Shown here: piece by piece, positions 1 through 11,799 of the stretch | Layout of the letters: each line of letters opens with the position of its first letter | How positions within the stretch are numbered: position 1 is the first letter of the stretch | Notes under the pieces: generated by a model | The model's database searches: none | Told to the model about the DNA's origin: nothing | What the model saw: only the letters and a program-made list of their open reading frames with translations | Position numbers and translations under genes: made by a program | Assembly: GCA_021234155.1 (NCBI GenBank) | Contig: JAJEKV010000055.1 | Coordinates: forward strand, 1,915,090 to 1,979,089 | From: Isoetes taiwanensis | Taxonomy: Eukaryota; Streptophyta; Lycopodiopsida; Isoetales; Isoetaceae | Length of the DNA: 64,000 bases | Direction of reading: 5' to 3'

Positions 1-640
1 TCGTAAGAAGTTGTATAATTGCTTTCAGATCTCCAATTGGCCTGATCGTATTAAAATTCCAATATAGAGTGATCATTTAAAAGTGATTGATGCTTCAGGG
101 TCATTTCTTACTTCTGGAAGTACTTTGTAATATTTTGAGTGTATAATATGAAGTAAAACACGTTCTTCAAAAAAAAAAAAACTAGCAAAAAAGCACGTCA
201 GAGACCATAGAAAATAAAGGCGCGGGAAAATTAGGGCAAAGTAATTGGATACCAAAAGATAATTGAATTTTCTTTTATATTTTTTCAAACCATTTGAAAG
301 CCTAACCCTGCGTTTAAGGCACCAGTATTTCCTAGTTTTGAAAGGGCAGGATATGAGGTTGTTGTAGCCGTCTTTGGTTGTGTTGTAAAGGTTTACACGA
401 TGTCTTTGCATTTTGAGATTTGGTTTTGCTTTGTGTTGTTTGTACTTAATGAGTAGGTTTGTTGTTTGTCCTACATATTTCTTGTTGTTCTTATGGCACG
501 TGAGGCCATGGGTTAGAATTATTTTGACATATAAATATTTTTGTTATTTCCTTTTCTTTACTTTTAGTTTTAGTGTGTTTATAGTAATTAAAATAGGATT
601 TGAGATTGAGATAAAAAATATAAATATCAACTACCACGAG
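1..640. other. AT-rich stretch, nothing recognised
   Basis: No domain, repeat array or element terminus is visible. Short open frames on both strands have low-complexity aromatic-rich translations typical of AT-rich non-coding DNA. Confidence 0.5.
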
Positions 641-2335
641 CTTTGCATATCAAAACAGAAACTTAAAGAGAGAAGGAAATGCAGGAGGAACAGAAAACTG
701 AGGCATGTTCACAAGCTTGTGCATTGATTTCCATCTGAAACTTTGAAAAATGGTTGAACATCCATTTTTCCAATTATTTAGGCCACTTAAGTATGCCATT
801 CTAAATACTAGTGCAGGTGGTTGCCGCTGCAAAGTTAGTATTAGAGATAAAAAATCAATCAGAGCATCAGCTCGAAGAAAAGCAAGCAAGGCTTACAAGA
901 CATTTAAACAGATTTTGCAATAGCAAAATCAGGTAAAATATATAGAGTTATAGCCTTGCCCATGTAGGATAACCATATCTGGAAACAATTTTTAAGGAGT
1001 TGTAGAAGGTGCCTTGTTGAATTATCATACTGATTAATAAATCATTATGTCTGCATGCATACCATCTTAAACGCCACTTATCATCTACAAGCGGCATTAT
1101 GAAGAACAGTTGTCAAAACAAAGCTCGTTGTTTCCACAAAATCTGCAAAGTCTTCAACAGGAGCATGCATATATTGTGGAAAGAAAAATGTAAGAAAAGA
1201 ACCATATCTTGTGGTAAGAAAAATGTAAGAAATGCATATTAATGTAAGCAAAAGTTCGGGACTCTCATGAGCAAGACAAGAGGCAAATGATTTCTAAGTT
1301 CGAGAGTGAGTTTATCTTGCACCAAGTCAGAGAGGCATGCATTAGAGCGAAGTGTTAAATGTAATATTTTGTCTTATGTCCGCTCTCACTCATGTATCAC
1401 ATCTTATTTTGTTGCAGCAGAGATTGCTTAAGGTTAAGAAAATTAAAAGGAAAATGGAAGAAATTGAGAGAGACCATGAACTAGACATACAGAAGCTGGA
1501 GGCCAGACATGAAAGACATATAGCAAAGATATGCTTCTACTTTCCGACAACAGAAGACCCCTGTCTGATCTTCATGCAACCTTACCTATAGGAAATGGCA
1601 AGAAATTAACACATAGCCAGTTTGAATAACATGAGAACTTTTTACTGTGCAGTTCAGAAAAGAAATAGGCATCTATTACTAATGCCATAGGGAAAACGTT
1701 AAGGGTTGCCGCCTTGGGAATACCTTCGAGCAGATATAGATACTCATTTATCTGCCTTGGGAATATAACACATATAATTTGTCTTTGAGGTGACCCGATT
1801 GTCAGGACAAAGATTGTTTGCTATGTATCTAACAGAGTGTAGAAAATAAGTGAGAATGGTGTTGAAAATAAGAATGATATCCTGATTGCAGAAAAGATTC
1901 CAGAACACAAATAGATGAGCTTCAAAAACATATAGAACTGAGAGCAAATGATTTCGTTACAAAGGAGCAACAGAATGAGCTCAAGACACTTGAGCAAACC
2001 CTAGAAAAAATGCTAACGGAAAAGCATGAACTTGCTGTTCAAGTTTTTTAAGAAAAGGCAGAATCATTCTTATTCCATGTGAATGATTTACACTTCTGGG
2101 TTATTTATGATAAGAGCTATGACTTAACTAAACACATTCAGTCATTTTGCGGGATGACTTAAATGAGGTGGTTTCAGAAATGAAAGGTGCAAGCCAGATT
2201 GTTGAAACTGCATTGCAAGAGAAGATTAATGAACAAGAAAGAAAGGAGCAAGCAATGCTGCAAAGCATTGCTTTATTGGAACAACAGATTATATCACAAC
2301 AGTGGTGTCAACCGTATTTGAGAGAATAGAAGAAC
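640..2335 (+). pseudogene. Coiled-coil protein, scattered exon-like fragments
   Basis: At least five plus-strand segments (835-923, 1101-1193, 1260-1358, 1418-1590, about 1920-2050 and 2151-2325) translate into charged Glu/Lys/Gln/Leu-rich heptad-like sequence, for example LEEKQARLTRHL, RKMEEIERDHELDIQKLEA and QEKINEQERKEQAML. The segment at 1418 follows a good acceptor (TTTTGTTGCAG at 1407-1417). All lie on the same strand in order, separated by AT-rich intron-like DNA, which suggests exons of one long coiled-coil protein. No catalytic or motor domain is visible and several segments end at stops rather than clear donors, so it may be a decayed gene or the tail of a gene starting outside the window. 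Family unknown; kinesin-like or structural coiled-coil tails look similar. Confidence 0.35.
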
Positions 2336-3761
2336 AAACTTTGTTATCCTAACGTACCGTGACTACCATACCTCTTGCATGTGTCAAGGGTTGACTGCCA
2401 TGGAAGAAAATGTCTCCTTGGTTCTGAACAATGTTATAGTTTTGAAAAATGTAGCTGCAAAACCAGATGCATAGGGTAAGCTGGATGCTATTGACTTATA
2501 CATCCCGGATTTAAGATACTTATGCATGTATACTTGTTCCAAATAGAGCTGTAGAAATACATCGTAGATGAGCAGGCAAATAGGAACTGCAAACACATGA
2601 ACCTGGCAATGTATCAGAAAGCTTCAGAGAGCTTATGGGCAGCAGAAAATGTAATATGGGACTCTGAAAACAACATCTTATGGCATTACCAAGAAACGGA
2701 TTGAGATCTACTAACTTCAAAGCCTTGAATATGGATTCGTACTCTGCTTTATTTAGCCTGTTCTTAGACCTGTCAAAATAAATAGAGATGCAAGATCGTA
2801 GAAAATAGGTCTGCAATCCATTTGCTGACCAAGAAGCTCTGCTTCATCTTGTTCTTTCAGATCCGGCACGACAACATACGGATTGATGTTAGGTCAGGGA
2901 AAAATGTCGATAAAGGCAGAAGCATAGCTTGGGTGTTTGAGAAATGGAAGTCCCCCTCCAAGCGGTGTCGTGCTTATTTTTCTCAGCCGTTTATTAATAG
3001 AGAAGCAGAGGCGTGACCTTCTTTGATGGATCCTGAATAAGAAAGGAGAAGCTTTGGCATGACCTTCTCCATCTCCGTGGCTTTTTTTAGCCAATTTCTA
3101 ATTTTTGTGGCCGTAGATTTTTAAAGAAAGAAATCTAACGGCGAAAATTTTGCCACATCAGTTTTGTATGAGGTGGACATGCTACGTGGACAGCCTAGAA
3201 TTGCAAGAAGGGTTGCACGCTTGGTTAGGCTGGTGTGCTAAAAATAATTGTAATTTTTCAAACTATGCATTTCTATTACATATACCATATATGCATCTTA
3301 AAAAAGGAATTGTAAGAGATGACCAATATCTCTCTAGATGCCTGAGTTAGTTGCATAATATTTTCCCTCAAGGGTTAGAAATAAGTGCAATTTGATCACC
3401 ATATCTAGAAGGTGTCATTGCATTTATTCAGATCATGGATATTATAAGCTATGTTGTGAGCTTCTGTTAAAAGTTTTTTTAATATTATTGTATATTTCTT
3501 GATTGTTGATTATTATTTGTAATTGTAGTACATATATCTAAAGCTACAGAATTTACGTTTTTTGCTTTTTCCAGTTAGAAAAAACAACCAAGTGAAAGTT
3601 TATAGTATTCAATTCAAAAGTTTCACCAAGTCCAAGTACATATAAATGTAATGATAATAATAACTTTAGCCAAATATGTATCAGAAAGTACTGTAAAATT
3701 TTGAAAAGTAGCCAAACCATTTTTTATGGAAAAATATATAGCATGCTTAATTTTTTCCCTG
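2336..3761. other. Non-coding or weakly exon-like stretch
   Basis: An open plus-strand segment at about 2861-3016 follows an acceptor-like TTCTTTCAG and could be a further exon of the upstream coiled-coil gene, but its translation matches no family I know. The rest is AT-rich with no element termini. It ends where similarity to LINE copy B begins (3762). Confidence 0.3.
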
Positions 3762-3847
3762 CCAATAGCATCCCATTTCCTGTCATACTTGTCTCCAAAT
3801 TTACTTTTATGAGCAGTTACATAACCTTCCAAATCTAACTGGATTTA

Positions 3848-4491
3848 GGGCGAAATCACACTAGTGGACGCCCAAGAAAGGTTTTTTTCTGTCTTGGGCA
3901 GGGGTTGTGGAAGCCCAGGATTTTTATATCACATCTACGCCCAAAATCTCTTCGCCCTATCAGAACGACGGCAGCAAAAAATCGGCAGATATACCTGGAT
4001 GAAGCTGTTTTTGCTACAAATTTGTCACAATTAGACTCAAACTGCTTCTAATGGCATTGGATTCCCCTAAAAATTTCTGAAATCATGTTTCTAAATCGCC
4101 CTAAATCAAAACTGGTTACGAATTGTCCTAGTTTTCTTCGATTTCAGTTCGATTTTCTCTCCTCCAGCATGATTGCAGGTGTTTTCCCTGTTTCTGCATC
4201 ACAATGAACAAATCTGGTCTTGAAATCATGTAGAAGGATCAATCTGGGTTTCCTCAAGAACCCTAATTTCTGTCTGAACGATGATTTTGTGCAACGTGGC
4301 AATGAGCTGGCAGTGGCCAAGAACTTGGGCAGGGGGTAGCCCCCGCCCAGGATTTTGGGGCATGCCTAGGAATTAATGTGTTTTGGGCACCGCCAGTGTG
4401 ATAAGGGGTGTGCCCAAGAAACATATTTCTTGAGATTTGATTGGTGGAGATATTTTATAAAACTTGGGCGTCCACTAGTGTGATTTCACCC
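3848..4491. mobile_element. PIF/Harbinger-like MITE, copy A (644 bp)
   Basis: The element starts GGGCGAAATCACACTAGTGG and ends with the near-perfect reverse complement, giving terminal inverted repeats of about 29 bp. It has no coding capacity. The left flank is TTA; the right flank here reads CTA, while the second copy at 33,745 has a clean TTA/TTA duplication. A 3-bp TTA target duplication with GGG-starting TIRs fits Tourist-like MITEs of the PIF/Harbinger superfamily. It interrupts the 3' end of the LINE ORF2. Confidence 0.85.
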
Positions 4492-5219
4492 CTACTAATC
4501 CAGAATATAGAGACATTCTTTTTACCATACACAATCCTATTTCTAGCCTTCCAAATATTCCACAGGGCAGTGAACATAATAGTATTAAGAAATGCATCAT
4601 TATTTTGAATACAATGGAGCAAGTTCCCCTGATTGTGAACAGAGAAGTATTGACGAAATTTATTTAGAACCAAGATCAGAAGTCAGCAATTTTGGGACAG
4701 TGGAAGATATGTTGCAGAGTTTCATCTTAAGAGCAATTAAATTGGCAGGCTGGAAGAACAGTCGAGACTCTCTGAGAGAGAAAGACAAGATTTGGAAGAC
4801 TTTTATGAGCAATCAACCAAATAAAAAAAATTACCTTTGGGGGGGTAGTAAGATTTCCAAGTATTCTTAAAAAGATCTTTGCATTCATCTTCTGAGATAG
4901 ACCATTTATACTCTGCTTTAACAGGAGTATCTCTTTGATTGAGAATGGCATATGCAGAATTAACTTTATATCTATTAATGCCATTAATTTTCCAAGTAAG
5001 ACCATTATCACTGTAAGCCAGATTGGTGAATTGAGTCAAAATGCTTTTGAAATGAAGAAAGATGGTTTTGTCACTTGAAGTACCATGGATTAATCTCCTA
5101 AGATTGCTCCAGGAAATAATATGATCATTTCTATATAAATCCTCGATGTGAGTAATACCATAGTCAGACCATAGGATAGGCTTTTCATTCATCTCAGCAG
5201 TTTTTTCTACAATGGTATA
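4492..5219 (-). pseudogene. LINE copy A ORF2, zinc-binding C-terminal part
   Basis: This is the C-terminal part of the LINE polyprotein, read in several frames. It contains the RT-associated zinc-binding region (zf-RVT type): an FFIWLIAHKSLPNLVFLSQR segment typical of plant L1 tails, a Cys pair, then the ETLQH...HC cluster, followed by ALWNIWKARNRIVYGKK. Frameshifts at about 4,850 (a run of G in a lysine/proline stretch) and 4,670 break it. The reading frame originally ran on through the MITE site and stops just beyond it. It resembles the same region of copy B (34,389-34,945 plus 40,601-40,764) almost base for base. Confidence 0.8.
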
Positions 5220-5789
5220 GGGTGGGTAGCTGCACATCGCAGGCTACCCAAAAAATGAAAAACATAGCAGTTATAACACCTGGACCCAAAATAAAATTGT
5301 GTGCTACAGATGTTGGCTAGTGTACCTACCGAGAGCTTATCGTCGGGATTAAAAAACCCCGCCCTTTCGGGTTTTCGAGGAAAAAACCTAGCGATAACGC
5401 AGGGCTGCTAAACGTTCCCACAAAAAAACCCACGCTCCACAGAGAATACCGAAGTCGCGCATCACCTCTGGACCTGCACATCACCAACAGAAAAACCAAT
5501 AGAGAAAAAACCTCGAAAAGCGAGGGGCTGGTCATGCGTGCCACACGACAATTATAACAAATATGAAAATATAAATAACAATTTTAAGGGGGGGAAGGGT
5601 GGGAGCCATGGATACTGCTGAGAGATGAGAAAGCGCCGATGAAACGCCGATGAAGAACTCTGTAATAAGTAGCGATCCCCAACCTGATGAACGGCCTAAA
5701 AATGCATGCCATGCATGCATGCGACGCATGCAATGCGTGCATGCTCGTCTTGTGCAAGAATGTCGATTCGCTACGCGAATCGATGACAT
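5220..5789. repeat. Unidentified ~570 bp insertion inside LINE copy A
   Basis: This stretch separates two parts of ORF2 that are contiguous in a normal L1 and is present at the same position in copy B (about 40,765-41,290). It has no coding potential. It contains a GGGTAGC/GCTACCC inverted pair at its left edge, a GCATGC-rich tract (about 5,700-5,750) and a short palindrome around 5,763-5,783 at its right edge. No terminal inverted repeats, TG..CA ends or target duplication could be established. It diverges far more between copies A and B than the flanking LINE. Confidence 0.5.
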
Positions 5790-7616
5790 TTCCTATAAGT
5801 TTTCGGGTGTCTCAAAGCAAGGGTGTTACCATTGCAATCTTTAAACACAACAGACCAAAAAAGGGAGGAGTACATATGGTGATCTTGCATCTCAGGGTTA
5901 TCAAAGCATCTCTGCACAATATTCCAAGCCTTAATCATATTTTGCATAAGAGGAGAGGTGTTGTTACCAGGATGAAGGATATTGAAGGCTGACTCAGGAA
6001 GACAATGCTTAACAGATGGATGACCTTCTGGATAAGAATATTCAATCCAGTGTCTAATGAATATAGATGCCATAGAATTATTACCAGACAAGGTTCTCCA
6101 GATATATTTGCCTGCCAAGGCACAAGCTTGCATATATAAATTTTTGCATCCCAAACCTCCATTAGTTTTAGCCTTAGTGACAGAGTCCCAATTGACTGAG
6201 TGATTTCCCATCCAAATAAAGTTTCTAATAGTTTTCTCGAGCTCATTGTCGATAGATTTAGGAGCAACAAGAGCAGAGGAGAAGTAAATATGGGAGGTTG
6301 CAAGAACAGAGTTTGCAATTAGAGTTCTGCCAACCAGAGATAAAGTGTTTCTGAAAATATTTAACTTTTTCCTAATTCTCTGGAGAATAGGATCCCATAG
6401 GCCTTTAATATTAGGATTGAGGGATAAAAGCATCCCAAGAAGCTTGGTTCCTTGCAAAACATTTAGGACCTTAATGTCACAAAGGCTATTCTCAGAAGAG
6501 TCCCCAACAATAACACTTTTTGCAATGTTCAAATAAATTTCCGAGGCTGCAGAGAATAAATCAACGATGTCCAAGAATTTGGCAATGTTGTCAGAGTTAG
6601 AATCCAGAAATGCAAATGTGTCATCTGCATATTGGGAAATAATTAAGCTACCTTTGTTATCAGGAAGATTTAGGCCCTTAATATTCCCACAGTCTTGATG
6701 AAAGTCAACTGCCCTTGTGAGCATTTTAGCCACCACTAAAAATAAGTAAGGAGCTAAGGGGCAACCCTGTCTGACACCTCGAGCCAGATGGAAAAAATTT
6801 GAGGGGGAGCCATTTATTAGGACAACAGAATTTGCCATAGAATTTAGACCAAGAATTAAAGAAATTATTTTAGAGTTGAAACCAATCTTGTTCAAGGCAA
6901 ACTCAAGAAAGTCTCAATTAATAGAGTCAAAGGCTCTTTTGAAATCTAACTTTAAAAGAACACAATTTTGGGCAGAAACCTTATTCCAATGTAAACCTTC
7001 CATGGCCACAATGTAATTATCCAAAATAAATCTGTTTGGCAAGAAAGCAGATTGCTTAATATTAATATTTTCCTGGAGAAAAGGCTTGATCCTGTTGGCA
7101 ATAATCTTAGCACACAGCTTATAAGTAGAATTGGTCAAGGAGATTGGCCTTCAATTTGAAAAAGCTGATGGCTTATCAATTTTAGGAACAAGGGTGATAA
7201 AGCCAGCAGAAATAGAGAAGCGCAAATGATTAGCCCTCCAAAATCCATGAACCATTTTGATAATATCAACTTTTAAAATATCCCAAAAGTGCATACAAAA
7301 TTCAGGTGGGATACCATCTGGTCCAGGAAATTTACCTTTGCTGAAGCTCATGAGAACCTTATAAATTTCTTGCTCAGAGGGGATGGCAGCAAACGAGTCA
7401 TCCATCATACTACCAGTATTAGGAATGATGTGATTAATCAGGGAAATGAACTTATCCTTCTTTGAAGAAGAGATATTCATGCTATTATCACTGCCACTAA
7501 ACAGAGAAGCATATTTGTCCTGGAAGAAATTCTTAATGTCCCTAGGAGAGTCAATATTTGTACCATTTTCAGATTGCACTTAGACAATGGAATTATTAAG
7601 CAGTCTATTCTTGGCA
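5790..7616 (-). pseudogene. LINE copy A ORF2, reverse transcriptase domain
   Basis: Reverse transcriptase of an L1-type LINE, which would copy the element RNA at a nicked target. Visible motifs in order on the minus strand: GPDGIPPEF, LVPKIDKPSAFSN, LDFKRAFDSI (motif A aspartate), GVRQGCPLAPYLF (motif B) and QYADDTFAF (catalytic YADD, about 6,610-6,640). The catalytic residues survive, but the domain is split by at least two frame breaks (about 7,145 and 6,905), so no full-length enzyme can be made. Copy B lacks about 770 bp of this region, including YADD. Confidence 0.88.
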
Positions 7617-7621
7617 GTTCT

Positions 7622-9188
7622 TGTGACGCCCACGAACATATACTCTTGCCTTCGGGCGATACATACGGGACTTTCCCCTCCCATGGCGATCAATTCATCA
7701 TAGGCAGGGCCTCCGGCTAACTTCGGACCATCTATAGGAAGATGCCCGGGTGAAGGACACGGAGGTGTCATTCGGCCGACGCCTTCGATGGGACTCCTAT
7801 GTCGCGGAAGCGTGAATACAAGTTAGCATACAGCATAATCATATCATAAATAACCACCACGAAGGGTGGCACATCCATTCAACTGATGATAACAGAGAAG
7901 ATACATCTAATGCTAAGGAAAAACACCCCAAACCCAAGGTTCTACCCGGCTCGGGACTCCAATGGGGATCGACCGGGACGGCTAGGTCTCGTGGAGATCG
8001 CCAGACGTAAATCTTAGCATGGCGCTATTGGCATAGAACATCGGCTAGGGTTGTCCACTCCATCCGCCCTCCGCATGCACTTGCAGATGAGCTTTGACTC
8101 AAGCTATGGCGCCATTGTAGCCTTCCTGGAGATGCAATCCCAAGGCATCACGCCGACTACTCCTCGGATTACATCTCCCCTGGGTCCGATGAGGCAGGGA
8201 AGTGTCCCTTCCCAGTCGTCGCAGTGATTCCATGGGTGAGCTAGAGAATACGTGTGCCGCATCAGCATACCCCAGCATCAGCGACCCCCCATCCGCACTC
8301 CGACCTACTCCCCTAACTTTATCTTCAAAGTACGGGATGATCACACCATCAACCTGGGGAGTGTCAGACCCATACCCGGCCCTCTACGTGACCGGATATT
8401 AGGCCTAGCTCACTGAAGGAGTCCTTGTAGCCTTTTATGCTCGGGCGAGACCCCACCCCACACTTCATCACTACGGCCCCTTATCTGGTGCTTCAATCAT
8501 GCCATAGATTCCACAGCTCGGTAGGATCTTGTGCACAGGCCGCAATTACCGGGTACTATGGGAGCTACTAAGAGCATACTAATGAACATAGGTCACAGAG
8601 GTCTCTACCCCCCTTAATCCCTGCTTTCTGAAAGAACTAACAGAGATGCTACCAAAGATACATCCATCCATCCATCACAGAGCATAATCAATAGTTGAGA
8701 ACAGTTCTAACTATCAAACAAGGGTTAATCATCATCAGAGACAAGCAAAGAAGCCTGACAGAGGCGCTGGCCCTAGAAATACCAAACTAATCTATCTACT
8801 AACCCGAATTCCAGCTGGAACCATTGTCATGTGGGATCTCCATCTTCCAAAGACTTGCCCCAAAGCCTCCTCTCCCTGGATTCGATTTGGGGCAAATTGG
8901 GATAGGGATCCAATTTGCTGCCCCAAGTTAGCAGTCTCCCACTGGCCAATCGAGTTTGGCCAGGTGTCCTCCTTTTAGTTAATTATTTAGCTTAACTTAA
9001 TTAGCTTAATTAAGTTAATTAGATAATTATTCCTTAATTATAGGTAATTAACCTTTAATTAAACCCTTATTAATTTAGCATAGGTAACTTAATCCTTTGT
9101 GGTTAGTCTATATACCCCCATGGTGGCGATCCTCCTGTGGCGTGTCGATATTTATATTACGTGCCGTATAAATATATGGAACGTCACA
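7622..9188 (-). mobile_element. Antisense solo LTR of a gypsy family, copy A (1,567 bp)
   Basis: The segment begins TGTGACG and ends CGTCACA, and is flanked by a perfect 5-bp duplication GTTCT (7,617-7,621 and 9,189-9,193), so it is a solo LTR left after LTR-LTR recombination. Read on the minus strand it starts TGTGACGTTCCA, as do the gypsy-1/gypsy-2 LTRs at 21,397 and 24,149, and shares internal blocks with them (for example a CCTGTGCACA-type block), so it is a related but distinct subfamily. A TATATAGAC block on the minus strand near 9,105 could be a TATA region. It separates the LINE endonuclease from the reverse transcriptase. Confidence 0.88.
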
Positions 9189-10181
9189 GTTCTGTAGAAG
9201 AATTTTGAACTCCCAAGATCCATCTCCTTGTTGTATTTGATTTTGCATTTTATAGCATAGCTCTTGGCCTCAATTTCTTCAATAGATTTTATTTTCTTCT
9301 CCAGAATTTCCTCACCAATTTGCAGATTAAAATCATAGGGATGAGTATGAAGCTGAGATCTAATATCCCTCATCTGTTCAAGGAAACAATCTTTCTGCTT
9401 ATTTCTCTCTTTGAAATTAGAATGAGACCAACTCTTAATCCATGATTTAATTTGTTTAATCTTGGAATAGAAGTTTTTCATAGAGTGATGACCATTAGAG
9501 CAAAGAACAACATTATGGTCATTTTGCAAAGAATGATAGAAATTCTTGAAGTCCATACAGAATTGATCATTATAAAGCAGAGAGCAGTTAAGTTTGAAGG
9601 AAATATTACCATCTCTTGGGAGGCTCAATAAATGTTTAGTATGAAGACATTGTGGTTGGTGATCAGATATGGAAAAAGATTCATCACTAACGACTTATTC
9701 TCTCAATGGTAGACATGTTAATTCTGTTCCCCAATTTCATATCCCAATTAGGGGTGTTATTGAAATCTCCAGAGACAATCCAATCCATACCAGGCTGGGA
9801 AGACATCCAAGAGTTAATATCTGGCCATAGGGATTCTCTATCCTTTGGACAAGTGGGAGCATAGATATTGAGAACTCCAAAGTTAGAGTTGTTAATAGAA
9901 AAAACAACTGCCTGCCACCATTTACTAGGACTATTATAGAAAGAGACATGAGTCAGAAATTTCCAAATCATAATCAACCCCCCACTTGTTCTAGAGGACT
10001 CAATCCAAACAGAAGATGCACCCGGGTATATCCAATCAGAGAGACTTGGGCCCTCAAACTTAGGGAGCTTGGTTTCCTAAAGCAATATGATGTCAGCCTT
10101 ATAGTGTCTAAGCTGAGAAATGATCCTTCTTCTCTTAATTGGGCCTTTCATCCCCCTGACATTCCAAGTAATTATCTTCAT
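9189..10181 (-). pseudogene. LINE copy A ORF2, APE-type endonuclease
   Basis: N-terminal endonuclease of the LINE, which nicks target DNA. The start is the ATG at 10,181, giving MKIITWNVRGM, the classical opening of plant L1 ORF2. Further motifs are LNIYAPT, WIVSGDFNNTP and an SDH motif near 9,660-9,680 that carries the catalytic histidine. An in-frame TAG replaces the expected Gln of the QETK motif (about 10,080) and an extra base lies in the KRR run, so the copy is dead. Downstream of the EN domain, to 9,189, a Lys/Gln-rich linker leads to the solo LTR insertion. Confidence 0.85.
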
Positions 10182-10199
10182 AACAAGAGAAATGAAAAT

Positions 10200-11790
10200 C
10201 TAGTAAACAGGAGCCAAATTATTTGTTTCTCCTATTCTTTTTACCTCTAGTGTTTTCTGCAGGGGTTTTATGAAGGTAGGATGAGATATCAGGCTGAGCA
10301 AATGCTTTTTTCTTTTTAGATTTTGGATATTTCTTAATATTATCAACCATAGAATTGCTGGACAGAAAATTTTCTTTTCCCTAATTCTCTTTATCACTAT
10401 CACAGTCATTATCAGAACAACCACCAGGAATAAATTCAAACAAATTTAAGGCATCTTCTTTAGAAGCAACATCATTAGAGTTATAAAAGAGAGGTACTTG
10501 CCGTTCTGATATGCCTACATTGTTGCATCCAAGTGGAGTATCCGAGATCTTATCATCTGAACAATTTATACTAGCTTCTGTGAATCCTTCCACTACTGTC
10601 ATCATCCTGTTTCTTGTACAATTATTTGTTCAACCACATCAATATCTGCATGTACTGCCTCACTAGCAGGCATCAATTCCTTATTACTGGAACCAGAGAT
10701 AAGACCATCCTGTAAAGTTGCAAGCTGCTCTGCAATTTCTTTGGAGATAGGAGAGGAGGAATTGGGAATGTGGCAAGACATTTTATTGAAGTCAATTAAG
10801 GGGTCAGGGTGTGTCTGTTGTAAGGCAATGGGATTTTCCTTAGAATGTAAAAGAACATCCTGATTTTGATGATTTGCTTTATTGCTCAAAAATATATCTA
10901 ACTCTTGATCAACATTTAAGCTAGCAAGTACTTGAAATTGATTGGAGCAATCGATTTTGTCCACATTATTGTTTTGGTAATCATCATGAGTGATTATATG
11001 GTCATTTGATACTGCTAAAAATTCAAGTCCATTGGCAACATTGTGTTGATTTGGTGATGGCAAACCAGCAGAGGTCATGTGATGAAATGTTGTTGAAGTA
11101 CCCTGAATGCTGGTTACTGAATTGCCTTTGCTAGAGTTATCAATATCATTAGGCAATTCTTCTGAGAGCCTATCCAGGCCTTTCCTTTTGGATTGTAGTA
11201 CCTTTTTAGGTCCAACCTGTTTGGCATTTGCCAGAATCTCTGCCAGTATTTTGTCACAAATTTTCAAACATTTAAATATGGCTGGCTGCTGAGAAGTATG
11301 GCTTTTATTAATTAATGGAACACTCTTAACTTTTGCCTGAGCCAGATGATCAAATACACTATATGACTGCAAGTTGGAATTTTCCTTGGTGTATGCAATC
11401 ACCTTATTCAGCAAATCATGAAGCTTGTCTGTTTGTGATTCATATTCTTAAATTGGAGCTTTCCCTTTATCCTTGTTTCTTTCATAATTTTGACTGACTT
11501 TTCTGATATGTGAACTCCCTTGGATTTAGAAAATGGAGGTAAAAGACAAAATAACCAAGATTTTAGGCCCTCCATCAAATTCCATTGTCCACCTAGCATT
11601 TATTAGAAGATTGACCCATGATTGACTTTCTCATAGTCTGCAGGATTAATTTTACTGCGGTCTCATAAACCAGCAAAGGAATCACAGACACCTTGGCCTC
11701 ACCATGCTTCTGCACAAAACAAGAAGGACAAAGTAAAAGAAAAGAAACAAATGCAATAAAATGAATCGGGTCTGCAACCAAGAACATCAC
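10200..11790 (-). pseudogene. LINE copy A ORF1-like region
   Basis: Three overlapping or abutting minus-strand frames (11,790-11,593, 11,599-11,408, and the 270-codon frame 11,414-10,602 continuing in 10,605-10,200) end 19 bases before the ORF2 start, the expected place of ORF1. The translation is Asn/Ser/Asp-rich and low in recognisable domains; no zinc knuckle is visible. Plant L1 ORF1 proteins bind the element RNA, so this role is inferred from position only. Copy B is 5'-truncated and lacks it. Confidence 0.55.
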
Positions 11791-11799
11791 TTACCTTTG

